Positions 38,241 through 45,898 of a stretch of 64,000 nt of DNA are shown in pieces (the stretch's first letter is position 1; each line of letters starts with the position of its first letter). Source of the DNA: JBEVJK01 sp963791325. GTDB taxonomy: Bacteria; Pseudomonadota; Alphaproteobacteria; Rhizobiales; Rhizobiaceae. The stretch spans positions 408,406 to 472,405 of the forward strand of contig CAWBRU010000005.1 in NCBI GenBank assembly GCA_963791325.1, written 5' to 3'. The notes under the pieces were generated by a model. That model did no database searches. It saw nothing but the letters and a program-made list of their open reading frames with translations, and had not been told where the DNA came from. The position numbers and the translations under genes are program-made.

Positions 38241-40661
38241 ATGAAGACCCATGCCCAGGCGGTTGTCATCGGCGGCGGCCTCATCGGCTGCTCGATTCTC
38301 TATCATCTCGCCAAGCTCGGCTGGCGCGACGTCGTCCTGTTCGAGCGCGACGAGCTGACCTCGGGATCGACCTGGCATGCGGCAGCCAACATCCATGGCT
38401 TGCACGATTCGACCAATATCAGCCGGCTGCAGCACTATACGATGGCGCTCTATAAGGAGCTCGAGGCCGAGACCGGGCAAGGCTGCGGCATCTTCCAGCC
38501 GGGCTCGCTCTATCTTGCCCAGACCGAGGCGCGCGAGCATCAGCTCCGGCTGCAGGAGGCCAAGGCGCGCCGCTACAAGATGAACTTCTACGAGGTCGAT
38601 CGTGGCGAGGCGGAGCGGCTGCACCCGCTGGTCGATTTCGACGGCATCCGCTGCATCATGTATGAGCCCGAGGGCGGCAATGTCGACCCCTCCGGCGTGA
38701 CTGCGGCCTATGCCGCCGGGGCGCGCCAGCGGGGTGCCGAGATCCACCGCTTCACCCCGGTGGTCGCCACCGAGCCCCAGCCCGACGGCTCGTGGCTGGT
38801 GCGCACGCCGGCCGGCGAGGTGCGCGCCGACTGGGTCGTCAATGCCGGGGGTCTATGGGCGCGCGAGGTCGCGCAGCTGGCCGGCATCACGCTGCCGCTG
38901 ATGCCGACCGAGCACCAGTACTTCGTCACCGAGACCATTCCCGAGATCGCTGCCCTCGGCCGCCGGCTGCCATCGGTGGCCGACCGCGACGGCGAATACT
39001 ATCTGCGCCAGGAAGGTTTGGGCATCCTCGTCGGCGCCTATGAGCGGGCGATGAAGTTCTGGGCCGAGGACGGCACGCCGCTCGATTTCGGCCATGAGCT
39101 GTTTCCCGACGATCTCGACCGCATCGAGGAGAACATGCTGCGCGCCATCGCCCGGGTGCCGGCGGTGGGTGCCGCCGGCGTCAAGAAGGTGATCAACGGG
39201 CCGATGATCTGGTCCCCCGACAGCGCGGCGCTGTTCGGGCCGGTGCCCGAGCTCAGAAATTATTTCTGCTGCGCCGGCATCATTCCGGGGTTTTCGCAGT
39301 CGGGCGGGCTCGGGCGGCTGGCGGCCGAATGGATGATCGAGGGCGAGCCTTCGCTCGACATGTTCGGCTGGGACCTCGCCCGCTTCGGCAGCTGGGCCCG
39401 CAAGGATTTCACCAAGGCGCGGGTCGCCGACCAGTACAGCCACCGCTTCAAGATCCATTTCCCCTACGAGGAGCGCGCCGCCGGCCGGCCGGTGCGCACC
39501 CGCCCCGCCTATGCCCTGCAGCGGGAGCTCGGCGGCGTGTTCGGCCTCAATTATGGCTGGGAGCATCCGTTGTGGTTCGCTGCCGAGGGCGAGCCGAGGG
39601 AAGAGACCATCGGCTTCACCCGGCAGAACTGGTGGGAGCCGGTCGGGCGGGAAGTGCGCATGCTGCGCGACAGTGTCGGGGTCATCGACATCTCCAACTA
39701 CGCCAAATATGCGGTGAAGGGCCCGGGAGCGCAGACCTGGCTCGACCGGCTGTTCGCCAACCGCATGCCGTCCGAGACCGGCCGCTCCTGCCTCACCCCG
39801 CTGATCGGCAAGCGCGGCGGCATAGCCGGCGACTTCACGGTGACGCGGCTCGCCGACGACGACTACCGGGTGTTTGGGTCGGGGATGGCCGAGCGCTATC
39901 ATCAGCGGTTCTTCAGCATGGTGCCGCTGCCCGAGGCCACCACGATGAGCTCTCGAACCGAGGCGCTCTGCGGCTTCAACGTCGCCGGACCGAAGGCCCG
40001 CGAAGTGCTTTCCCGGCTGACCAATGCCGACCTCTCCAACCCGGCGTTTCCCTTCATGGCTTCGCGGCAGATCGTCGTCGGCGGGATCGCCGCGCTGGCG
40101 CTCAGGGTGTCCTTCACCGGCGATCTCGGCTGGGAGCTCTATTGCGCAACGGCGGACCAGCCGGCACTTTACCGCGCGCTGATCGAGGCTGCCCGCGAGG
40201 CCGGCGGCGGTCCGGTCGGCTCGCGTGCGCTGTTGTCGCTCAGGATCGAAAAGGGCTATGGCAGCTGGGGCCGTGAATATTCGCCGGAATACTGGCCGCA
40301 AGAGGTGAAGCTCGACCGCTTGATCAAAATGGACAAAGGCGATTTCCTCAACCGCGAGGCTTATGCCGGCATCGCCGGCCGGCCGCCGCGGGATCAGCTC
40401 GTCACAGTGTCGATCGACGCCGCCGAGGCCGACGCGACCGGCGGCGAGCCGATTTTCCTGCCCGACGGCACGCCGATCGGCCAGGTAAGCTCTGGCGCCT
40501 ATGGCTACTCTGTCGGCATGTCGCTCGCCTTGGGCTATATCAAGGCCGGCGCCGCCCAGCCCGGCGATGCCGTCTCGGTGGCAATTCTCGGCCGGCCGCA
40601 CAAAGCCGTGCTTTTGGCGCAGTCGCCCTTTGATCCGGAAGGCCGCCGGCTGAGAGCCTAG
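38241..40661 (+). CDS. Dimethylglycine/sarcosine dehydrogenase family flavoprotein (FAD domain plus GcvT-like domain)
   Basis: An 806-residue two-domain enzyme. Residues ~7-380 are a DAO-type FAD domain (V-V-I-G-G-G-L-I-G-C-S; S-G-S-T-W-H-A-A-A is the region where the histidine carries covalent FAD in relatives). The C-terminal ~400 residues are aminomethyltransferase (GcvT)-like and bind tetrahydrofolate. Relatives oxidatively remove N-methyl groups from dimethylglycine or sarcosine and pass formaldehyde to folate. Length matches the family. ATG 38241 begins the conserved domain directly. It heads a rightward operon with an oxidase and a RidA protein, so it probably removes methyl groups from an imported N-methylated amine. 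Confidence 0.93.
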   Translation: MKTHAQAVVIGGGLIGCSILYHLAKLGWRDVVLFERDELTSGSTWHAAANIHGLHDSTNISRLQHYTMALYKELEAETGQGCGIFQPGSLYLAQTEAREHQLRLQEAKARRYKMNFYEVDRGEAERLHPLVDFDGIRCIMYEPEGGNVDPSGVTAAYAAGARQRGAEIHRFTPVVATEPQPDGSWLVRTPAGEVRADWVVNAGGLWAREVAQLAGITLPLMPTEHQYFVTETIPEIAALGRRLPSVADRDGEYYLRQEGLGILVGAYERAMKFWAEDGTPLDFGHELFPDDLDRIEENMLRAIARVPAVGAAGVKKVINGPMIWSPDSAALFGPVPELRNYFCCAGIIPGFSQSGGLGRLAAEWMIEGEPSLDMFGWDLARFGSWARKDFTKARVADQYSHRFKIHFPYEERAAGRPVRTRPAYALQRELGGVFGLNYGWEHPLWFAAEGEPREETIGFTRQNWWEPVGREVRMLRDSVGVIDISNYAKYAVKGPGAQTWLDRLFANRMPSETGRSCLTPLIGKRGGIAGDFTVTRLADDDYRVFGSGMAERYHQRFFSMVPLPEATTMSSRTEALCGFNVAGPKAREVLSRLTNADLSNPAFPFMASRQIVVGGIAALALRVSFTGDLGWELYCATADQPALYRALIEAAREAGGGPVGSRALLSLRIEKGYGSWGREYSPEYWPQEVKLDRLIKMDKGDFLNREAYAGIAGRPPRDQLVTVSIDAAEADATGGEPIFLPDGTPIGQVSSGAYGYSVGMSLALGYIKAGAAQPGDAVSVAILGRPHKAVLLAQSPFDPEGRRLRA

Positions 40662-40678
40662 AGAGGACCGATAGGAGG

Positions 40679-41887
40679 ATGCCCGCCCCAGCCGCAGAAG
40701 CGGTCGCAGCAGACGTGGCCATCGTCGGCGGCGGCATTGCCGGGGCAAGTGCCGCGGCCGCGCTGGCGCCGTTTTGCTCGGTGGTGCTTGTCGAGCGCGA
40801 GAGCCGCTGCGGCGTCCATTCGACCGGGCGTTCGGCCGCCAGCTTCACCGAGAATTACGGCAACGATATCGTCCGCAGGCTGGCGATCGCCAGCCGCAGC
40901 TTCCTCGAGGCGCCGCCCTCCGGCTTCAGCGAGGCGCTGCTGATGACGCCGCGCGGGATGTTGACGATTGCCCGCCAGGACCAGCTCGAGATGCTCGCCG
41001 CCGAGCTGGAGCAGGCGCGGGCCTTCGTGCCCTCGATCCGCCGCATCGGCGTGGACGAGGCGCTGGCCCGGGTGCCGGTGCTGCGCGCCGACTATGTCGC
41101 CGACGCCTTTCTCGAGCCTCACTCGCGCGAGATCGATGTCGATGCGCTGCACCAGGGCTATCTGCGTGCCGCCCGCCGCGCCGGCGCGCGCATCCTCACC
41201 GGTGCCGAGGTCACCGCCCTCGGCCGGCGCGACGGCGCGTGGCAGCTCGGCACCGCGGCCGGCAGCGTCGCCGCCGGGATCCTTGTCAACGCGGCCGGGG
41301 CCTGGGCCGATACGCTGGCCGTGCTTGCCGGCGCCGCTCCGCTCGGGCTGGTGCCTGAGCGGCGCACCGCCTGCCACGTCGCCGCGCCGGAGGGGGTTTC
41401 GATCAGCGCCTGGCCGCTGGTCAACGACACCGGCGAAACCTTCTACTTCAAGCCGGATGCGGGCCGCCTGTTCGTCTCGCCGTCCGACGCCACTCCAAGC
41501 CCGCCGGTCGACGCGCAGCCGGAGGAGATCGACGTCGCCATGGCCATCGACCGGCTTGAACGGGCGACGACGATCAAGGTGTCCAGCGTCCCGCATCGCT
41601 GGGCGGGGCTGCGCACCTATGCCGCAGACCGATCGCCGGTGGTCGGCTTCGATGCGGCGATCGAAGGCTTCTTCTGGCTGGCCGGGCAGGGCGGCTACGG
41701 CATCAAGACCTCGCCGGCGCTGTCGGCGCTGACCGCAGCGCTGATCCGCGGCGTGCCGCTGCCCGAAACGTTTGCCGCCACCGGGCTCAGCGCCGATCAA
41801 TTGTCGCCGGCGCGCCCGTCCCTGCGGCCCGCGGCATTGCTCTCGTCCTCGCAACCAGGAGTGCAACATGACCATCGAACGGCTTGA
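40679..41887 (+). CDS. FAD-dependent oxidoreductase, DAO family (D-amino-acid dehydrogenase-like)
   Basis: A 402-residue DAO-fold flavoprotein: V-A-I-V-G-G-G-I-A-G-A-S near the start, S-T-G-R-S-A-A-S-F for the FAD pyrophosphate loop, and the C-terminal W-L-A-G-Q-G-G-Y-G-I-K-T motif typical of glycine/D-arginine dehydrogenase relatives. It probably oxidises an amino acid or amine to an imine. That fits the overlapping downstream RidA gene, whose protein family hydrolyses reactive imines. It starts 17 nt after the dimethylglycine dehydrogenase gene, with a taggagg ribosome binding site. Confidence 0.92.
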   Translation: MPAPAAEAVAADVAIVGGGIAGASAAAALAPFCSVVLVERESRCGVHSTGRSAASFTENYGNDIVRRLAIASRSFLEAPPSGFSEALLMTPRGMLTIARQDQLEMLAAELEQARAFVPSIRRIGVDEALARVPVLRADYVADAFLEPHSREIDVDALHQGYLRAARRAGARILTGAEVTALGRRDGAWQLGTAAGSVAAGILVNAAGAWADTLAVLAGAAPLGLVPERRTACHVAAPEGVSISAWPLVNDTGETFYFKPDAGRLFVSPSDATPSPPVDAQPEEIDVAMAIDRLERATTIKVSSVPHRWAGLRTYAADRSPVVGFDAAIEGFFWLAGQGGYGIKTSPALSALTAALIRGVPLPETFAATGLSADQLSPARPSLRPAALLSSSQPGVQHDHRTA

Positions 41888-42218
41888 CAACGGCCCGCGC
41901 TTCAGCCGCGCGCTGACCTACAACGGCACGCTCTATACCGCCGGATTGACCGCCGACAATCTCGACGGCGACACCGAGGCGCAGACCCGCGAAATTCTCG
42001 GCAAGATCGACCGCTATCTGGCGCAGGCCGGCACCGACAAGAGCCGGCTGCTCACCACTCAGATCTGGCTGCGCGACATCGCCGATTTCGAGCAGATGAA
42101 CAAGGTCTGGGACGCCTGGATCGACAAATCGGGGATGCCGGTCCGCGCCACCGTCGAGGCCCGGCTTGCCGGCGACCGCTACCGGGTCGAGATCATGGTG
42201 ACCGCGGCGCTGAAGTGA
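41868..42218 (+). CDS. RidA/YER057c/UK114 family protein
   Basis: A 116-residue RidA-type protein. Canonical RidA deaminates reactive enamines and imines made by amino-acid-metabolising enzymes. The key arginine is present (R93 in G-M-P-V-R-A-T-V-E), as is a late V-E-I motif. The gene overlaps the flavoprotein gene end by 20 nt in another frame, after a ccagga ribosome binding site, implying coupled expression. The natural reading is that it clears the imine released by that oxidase. Confidence 0.93.
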   Translation: MTIERLDNGPRFSRALTYNGTLYTAGLTADNLDGDTEAQTREILGKIDRYLAQAGTDKSRLLTTQIWLRDIADFEQMNKVWDAWIDKSGMPVRATVEARLAGDRYRVEIMVTAALK

Positions 42219-42253
42219 GCCCGGCCGGGCCGCCGCTCGCAAGGTGAGGGCCG

Positions 42254-42538
42254 ATGCATGACCAGGTGATCCGCGGCGGCCGCGCCACCCGCATCGGGCT
42301 GCAGCGCTATCTCCAGCTGATCGCCGCCGCCCTCCACAGCGGCTGCGATTTCACCCCGTATGAGGGCCGCGAGGTGACCGGCAAGCCGGTCACGGTGCTC
42401 TGCCGCGGCCGCCCGGTGATCGTGGCGGAAAAACTCGTGGCGGCGCCCGGCTCGGGCGTCTTCGCGGCGTGCCGCCCGGTTGATCCCGCCGGTCTGCCGG
42501 CGCCGGTCGAGGAGACGATGCCGTGGCGCGCCGGCTGA
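42254..42538 (+). pseudogene. Collapsed dihydropyrimidinase/D-hydantoinase: N-terminal tip joined to C-terminal tail
   Basis: A 94-residue open frame. Residues 1-10 (M-H-D-Q-V-I-R-G-G-R) look like the start of a D-hydantoinase. From about residue 30, D-F-T-P-Y-E-G-R-E-V-T-G-K-P-V and R-G-R-P-V-I-V ... A-A-P-G-S-G match the extreme C-terminus. The ~400 residues between, carrying the H-x-H, carboxylated lysine and all metal ligands, are missing. It therefore cannot be a hydantoinase; the likely origin is an internal deletion. The frame is still open and overlaps the D-carbamoylase gene by 16 nt. It could be inert or encode a small oligomerisation peptide. Relatives lie upstream of D-carbamoylase genes in hydantoin clusters, which fits. 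Confidence 0.72.
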
Positions 42539-43449
42539 CCGTCGCCGTCTGCCAGACGGGCCCGGTCCAGCGCAGCGCTGGGCGGGGGGAGACCGTCGAC
42601 CGGCTGGTGGGCTTGCTCGAACAGGCGGCCGCACGCGGCGCCGAGATCGCGGTGTTTCCCGAACTGGCGCTGACCAGCTTCTTCCCGCGCTGGCTGATCG
42701 AGGACGAGGCCGTCCGCGACGGTTTTTTCGAGCGGCAGATGCCGGGCCCCGAGACCACTCGGCTCTATGCCGCCGCCCGCCGCCTGGGGCTGGGCTTCGC
42801 CCTCGGCTACGCGGAAATCGCGCACGAGAGCGGCCGGGAGCGGCGCTTCAACACCATGGACCTCGTCGGCGCCGACGGCGAGCTCGTCGGCCGCTACCGC
42901 AAGATGCACGTGCCCGGCTCGTCGACCGTCGAACCCGGCGCGACGCCGCATCTGGAACGGCGCTATTTCGAGCCGGGCAATCTCGGCTTTCCGGTGTTCC
43001 GCTATCGCGGCACGCGCATCGGGCTGGCGATCTGCAACGACCGGCGTTGGCCCGAGACCTACCGGATGCTGTGCCTGAACGGAGCGGAGCTGGTGCTGAT
43101 CGGCTACAACACCCCGCTGGTGCTCGACGAAGCGCCGGAGCTTGCCCATCTGCGCAGCTTCCACAACCATCTGCCGATGCAGGCGGGTGCCTACCAGAAC
43201 ACGCTCTGGGTGGCGGCTGCCGCGAAGGCCGGCCTGGAGGACGGCCAGGCGCTGATCGGCGGCTCGGCGATCATCGCTCCGACCGGCGAGATTGCCGCGC
43301 AGGCGGTGTCGCTGGGCGACGAGGTCATCGTCCACACCGCAGATCTCGACCTGATCGAGGTTTGCCGGCGGGTCAATTTCGACTTTGCGCGCTACCGCCG
43401 GCCCGACGCGTATCGGCTGATCGCCGAGCGCGCCGGTCCCCTTGGCTGA
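42523..43449 (+). CDS. N-carbamoyl-D-amino acid hydrolase (D-carbamoylase) family, nitrilase superfamily
   Basis: A 308-residue carbon-nitrogen hydrolase. The catalytic triad falls at E47 (F-P-E-L-A-L-T), K127 (Y-R-K-M-H-V-P-G) and C171 (I-C-N-D-R-R-W-P-E), very near the positions in Agrobacterium D-carbamoylase. Further family-specific strings are F-F-P-R-W and R-R-Y-F-E-P-G-N-L-G-F-P-V. It would hydrolyse an N-carbamoyl amino acid to amino acid, CO2 and ammonia, the step after D-hydantoinase. GTG 42523 follows a ggagacg ribosome binding site. Its partner hydantoinase gene immediately upstream is collapsed, so the carbamoyl substrate must come from elsewhere, perhaps the cyclic amidohydrolases at 26.7-29 kb. 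Confidence 0.93.
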   Translation: MARRLTVAVCQTGPVQRSAGRGETVDRLVGLLEQAAARGAEIAVFPELALTSFFPRWLIEDEAVRDGFFERQMPGPETTRLYAAARRLGLGFALGYAEIAHESGRERRFNTMDLVGADGELVGRYRKMHVPGSSTVEPGATPHLERRYFEPGNLGFPVFRYRGTRIGLAICNDRRWPETYRMLCLNGAELVLIGYNTPLVLDEAPELAHLRSFHNHLPMQAGAYQNTLWVAAAAKAGLEDGQALIGGSAIIAPTGEIAAQAVSLGDEVIVHTADLDLIEVCRRVNFDFARYRRPDAYRLIAERAGPLG

Positions 43450-43547
43450 GCTGCCCGCGCTGCTTGACGGGATTTTGCGGCTTGCTACCCTGGCGCGCAT
43501 TCGCCGCGCCCCGGGTCCAGCTCGGCGGCCGGCGTGAGGAGGGCAAG

Positions 43548-44138
43548 ATGCAAGCGATCAACCTGCTGATGCGGATCGGCGTGGGCATCCTATTGCTGGC
43601 GCTCGCCGCCTGCGTGGTCGAGGAGGTGCCGTCCGGCCCGATCCGGCCACTGCCGCCGCCGGGGCGGCCGCAATTCTGTCCCCGCCTCTACGCGCCGGTC
43701 TGCGCCGTCCGCGGGCGGAGGCAGCAGACCTTCCCGAACGCTTGCGAGGCGGACGCAGCAGGCTTCCGCGCCTTCGTCAGCGGCCGCTGCGCCGATGTCG
43801 GTCCAGGCCCAGGCCCGGGCCCGGGCCCAGCGATCTGCACGCGCGAATACCGGCCGGTCTGCGCCCGGCGCGGCGGCTTCGTGCGCACGTTCGGCAATCC
43901 CTGCGAGGCCGAGAGTGCCGGCTTTCGCATCGTCTATCCCGGCCAGTGCAATGGCGGCGGTGGTGATTTCGGCGGCGGCCCGTCATTCGGGCCCGGGCCG
44001 GATATGGCCCAGGTCGGTCCCTGCCGGAACATCTATCGCCCGGTCTGCACCCAGCTCGGCGCGCTGCCGCGTACCTTCCCGAATGCCTGCGAGGCCGAGC
44101 GGCGCGGATATCCGATCATCGGTCCCGGTCCCTGCTGA
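43548..44138 (+). CDS. Lipoprotein with three four-cysteine Kazal-like modules
   Basis: A 196-residue predicted lipoprotein: signal peptide 1-21, lipobox L-A-A-C with C22. Three repeats follow, each with four cysteines at identical spacing (C-x7-C-x13-C-x14-C): 44/52/66/81, 97/105/119/134 and 159/167/181/196. Each carries Y-x-P-V-C and a T-F-x-N-x-C-E-A core, matching Kazal-type serine protease inhibitor domains reduced from six cysteines to four. Modules are separated by (Gly-Pro)n and glycine-rich linkers. A protease-inhibiting role in the outer membrane or periplasm is inferred. The start follows gaggagggcaag. The linker DNA at 43799-43829 is a ggcccg-type microrepeat prone to length change. 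Confidence 0.85.
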   Translation: MQAINLLMRIGVGILLLALAACVVEEVPSGPIRPLPPPGRPQFCPRLYAPVCAVRGRRQQTFPNACEADAAGFRAFVSGRCADVGPGPGPGPGPAICTREYRPVCARRGGFVRTFGNPCEAESAGFRIVYPGQCNGGGGDFGGGPSFGPGPDMAQVGPCRNIYRPVCTQLGALPRTFPNACEAERRGYPIIGPGPC

Positions 44139-44176
44139 GGGACGGGACGACCGCCGAAGTGGTCGGCCTAGCTTGC

Positions 44177-44231
44177 GCGCAATTCCGGGAAAAGTGAAAA
44201 CCGGTTCTCCCGGAATTGCGGCAAACCAAGG
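44177..44231. repeat. Dispersed palindromic repeat, copy 2 (inverted, short form)
   Basis: Perfect 13-bp arms cgcaattccggga (44178-44190) and tcccggaattgcg (44208-44220) surround aaagtgaaaaccggttc. In reverse orientation the element and its flank (ttggtttgcc) match the right part of copies 1 (10217-10321) and 3 (60786-60890). It fills the gap between two convergent genes, ending four bases from the FMN reductase stop. Its place and stem suggest a bidirectional transcript end. Confidence 0.8.
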
Positions 44232-44234
44232 GCG

Positions 44235-44837
44235 CTAGGCGGCCCGGATCTCCGCCTCTTCGATGTCGGCGCGGCGGGCAGTGGCCAGCGCCTGCGTCCA
44301 CCAGATCAGCTGGTCGAGCATGTCCGATCCCGTCTTCTCGATGTGGGCGAGCTCGGCCAGCGCCTTGCCCTCCCGCACGGCGACCATGTCGGGCCACAGG
44401 ATGTGGACCCCGGCGCGAATCGGCGCCATCTGCAGCTCGATCGCGTGCAGCCGGAGTTGCTCGACCGCGCGGGCACCGCCGACGCCGCCATAGCCGACGA
44501 AGGCCACGGCCTTCTTGTTCCACTCGCTGTAGGCGTAGTCGAGCGCGTTCTTCAACACCCCGGTCGGACCGCGATTGTACTCGGCCGCAAGCACGATGAA
44601 GCCGTCGAGCGACGCGATCTTCTCCTGCCAGCGCCGCGCCACCGCATCCTCGGCCTTGACGTAGGCCGGCCCGCCGACCTCGTTGAAGAACGGCATCGGA
44701 TAGTCGCGCAGATCGAGCGTCTCGACCTCGATCTCGGGCCGCGCCGCAGCCAGCTCGGCGATCCAGGCAGCCGGATGGTCGGCGAAGCGCCCGGGACGGG
44801 TGCTGCCGATTATGATACCAATGCGCGGCCTGCTCAT
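44235..44837 (-). CDS. NADPH-dependent FMN reductase
   Basis: A 200-residue flavodoxin-fold reductase. I-I-I-G-S-T-R-P-G-R-F binds the FMN phosphate, and E-Y-N-R-G-P-T-G-V-L-K-N-A-L-D-Y is the hallmark of the NADPH-dependent FMN/azo/chromate reductase family. It probably reduces quinones, azo compounds or metals and protects against electrophile stress. Its start (gaaggagag ribosome binding site) faces an HxlR regulator gene across an 86-nt promoter region with an inverted repeat, so HxlR control is very likely. Confidence 0.93.
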   Translation of the reverse strand: MSRPRIGIIIGSTRPGRFADHPAAWIAELAAARPEIEVETLDLRDYPMPFFNEVGGPAYVKAEDAVARRWQEKIASLDGFIVLAAEYNRGPTGVLKNALDYAYSEWNKKAVAFVGYGGVGGARAVEQLRLHAIELQMAPIRAGVHILWPDMVAVREGKALAELAHIEKTGSDMLDQLIWWTQALATARRADIEEAEIRAA

Positions 44838-44860
44838 GTATTCTCTCCTTCGGAAACCAT

Positions 44861-44877
44861 GGTATAAAAGCGATACC
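44861..44877. promoter_or_regulatory. Candidate HxlR operator in the divergent promoter region
   Basis: An inverted repeat ggtat-aaaagcg-atacc lies between the divergent FMN reductase and HxlR genes. Next to it are two direct copies of tacttag at 44883-44889 and 44892-44898, nine bases apart, and another atac/gtat pair further right. The whole region is A+T-rich compared with its surroundings. HxlR proteins bind such palindromes as dimers and usually repress both genes until an electrophile is sensed. Confidence 0.55.
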
Positions 44878-44923
44878 TACACTACTTAGGATACTTAGAG
44901 CGGATTGTATAGGAGGCACCTTT

Positions 44924-45292
44924 TTGAAACCTAGTCTCCACTTGGAGAGTGAAGACTGCCGCGCGGTCAGCGACGTGCTGGGCCGAGTCGGTGACAAATG
45001 GACGGTGCTGGTCGTCGGCTATCTGAGCGAGGGGCCGATGCGCTTCACCGAGCTGCGCCGGCGCATCGGCGGCATCTCACAGAAGATGCTGACCACCACG
45101 CTCCGCGGCCTCGAGCGCGACGGCTTCGTCACGCGCACGGTCTTTCCGAGCATCCCGCCGCGCGTCGATTATGCGCTGACGCCGCTCGGCGAAGAGCTGC
45201 GCATTCCGGTCAACGCGCTCGGCGAATGGGCGCGGCACAACATCACCCGCATCTACGAGGCGCGCCAGCGGTTCGACCAGAACGTGCTCTGA
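44924..45292 (+). CDS. HxlR-family winged-helix transcriptional regulator
   Basis: A 122-residue HxlR/MarR-like regulator. The family core is intact: D-K-W-T-V-L-V-V-G-Y-L, R-F-T-E-L-R-R-R-I-G-G-I-S-Q-K-M-L-T-T-T-L-R-x-L-E-R-D-G, and the wing before Y-A-L-T-P-L-G. A cysteine at residue 12 (E-D-C-R-A-V) sits where redox-sensing HxlR members carry their reactive cysteine. TTG 44924 is the start, set by an aggagg ribosome binding site seven bases upstream. It is divergent from the FMN reductase and probably regulates both. Confidence 0.92.
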   Translation: MKPSLHLESEDCRAVSDVLGRVGDKWTVLVVGYLSEGPMRFTELRRRIGGISQKMLTTTLRGLERDGFVTRTVFPSIPPRVDYALTPLGEELRIPVNALGEWARHNITRIYEARQRFDQNVL

Positions 45293-45319
45293 GCGGGGGA
45301 AGCAAAAGCCGGCGGCGGG

Positions 45320-45721
45320 TCAGCTGTCGCCCGGCACCGGGGTCGGCCGGCCTTCGCGGTCGAGTGCGACCATGATGAAATCGGCATCGGTGACCTTTTC
45401 CATCACTTCCGACAGATAGCGCTGCGCCCAGGCCTCGACCTTCAGCGTCATCGATGTGCGGCCGACCCGGTTGACGTGGGTGTAGATGCACAGCGTGTCG
45501 CCGATCTTCATCGGCTTGGCGAACGACATCTCCTTGACCGCCGCGGTGACGACGCGGCCCTTGGCCCGTTCGGCCGCACGGATGCCGCACGCGAGGTCCA
45601 TCTGCGCCATCACCCAGCCGCCGAAGATGTCGCCGGCGGCATTGGCGTCCGACGGCATCGCCAGCGTGCGCAGCGTCAGCTCGCCCACCGGCCTGATGGT
45701 TGCGGTCTCGTCGGTCGCCAT
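45320..45721 (-). CDS. Acyl-CoA thioesterase, YciA family (hotdog fold)
   Basis: A 133-residue single-hotdog thioesterase. D-A-N-A-A-G-D-I-F-G-G-W-V-M-A-Q-M-D is the family signature with the catalytic aspartate near residue 31; V-N-R-V-G-R-T-S-M and the A-D-F-I-M-V-A-L-D strand follow. It hydrolyses acyl-CoA to fatty acid and CoA, typically as a hexamer. It is slightly shorter than usual at the C-terminus. It converges on the HxlR gene (27 nt) and stands apart from the GMC oxidoreductase gene. Confidence 0.93.
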   Translation of the reverse strand: MATDETATIRPVGELTLRTLAMPSDANAAGDIFGGWVMAQMDLACGIRAAERAKGRVVTAAVKEMSFAKPMKIGDTLCIYTHVNRVGRTSMTLKVEAWAQRYLSEVMEKVTDADFIMVALDREGRPTPVPGDS

Positions 45722-45898
45722 CGCTCCTCGCCGGCCCTTGGGTAGCGGCCGGGGGCGGCAGGGTCAACTCTCGGGTTGCCGCGATGCCTGTCGTCGGAAA
45801 ATTGCAAGCCGATGCCGGTCGGCCGCATCGACGGCGCCGCCGGCGCAGCCTAGCGTGGCCGCTCGAACATTCCTCGGGCGGGGGCGCGCACATTGTCG

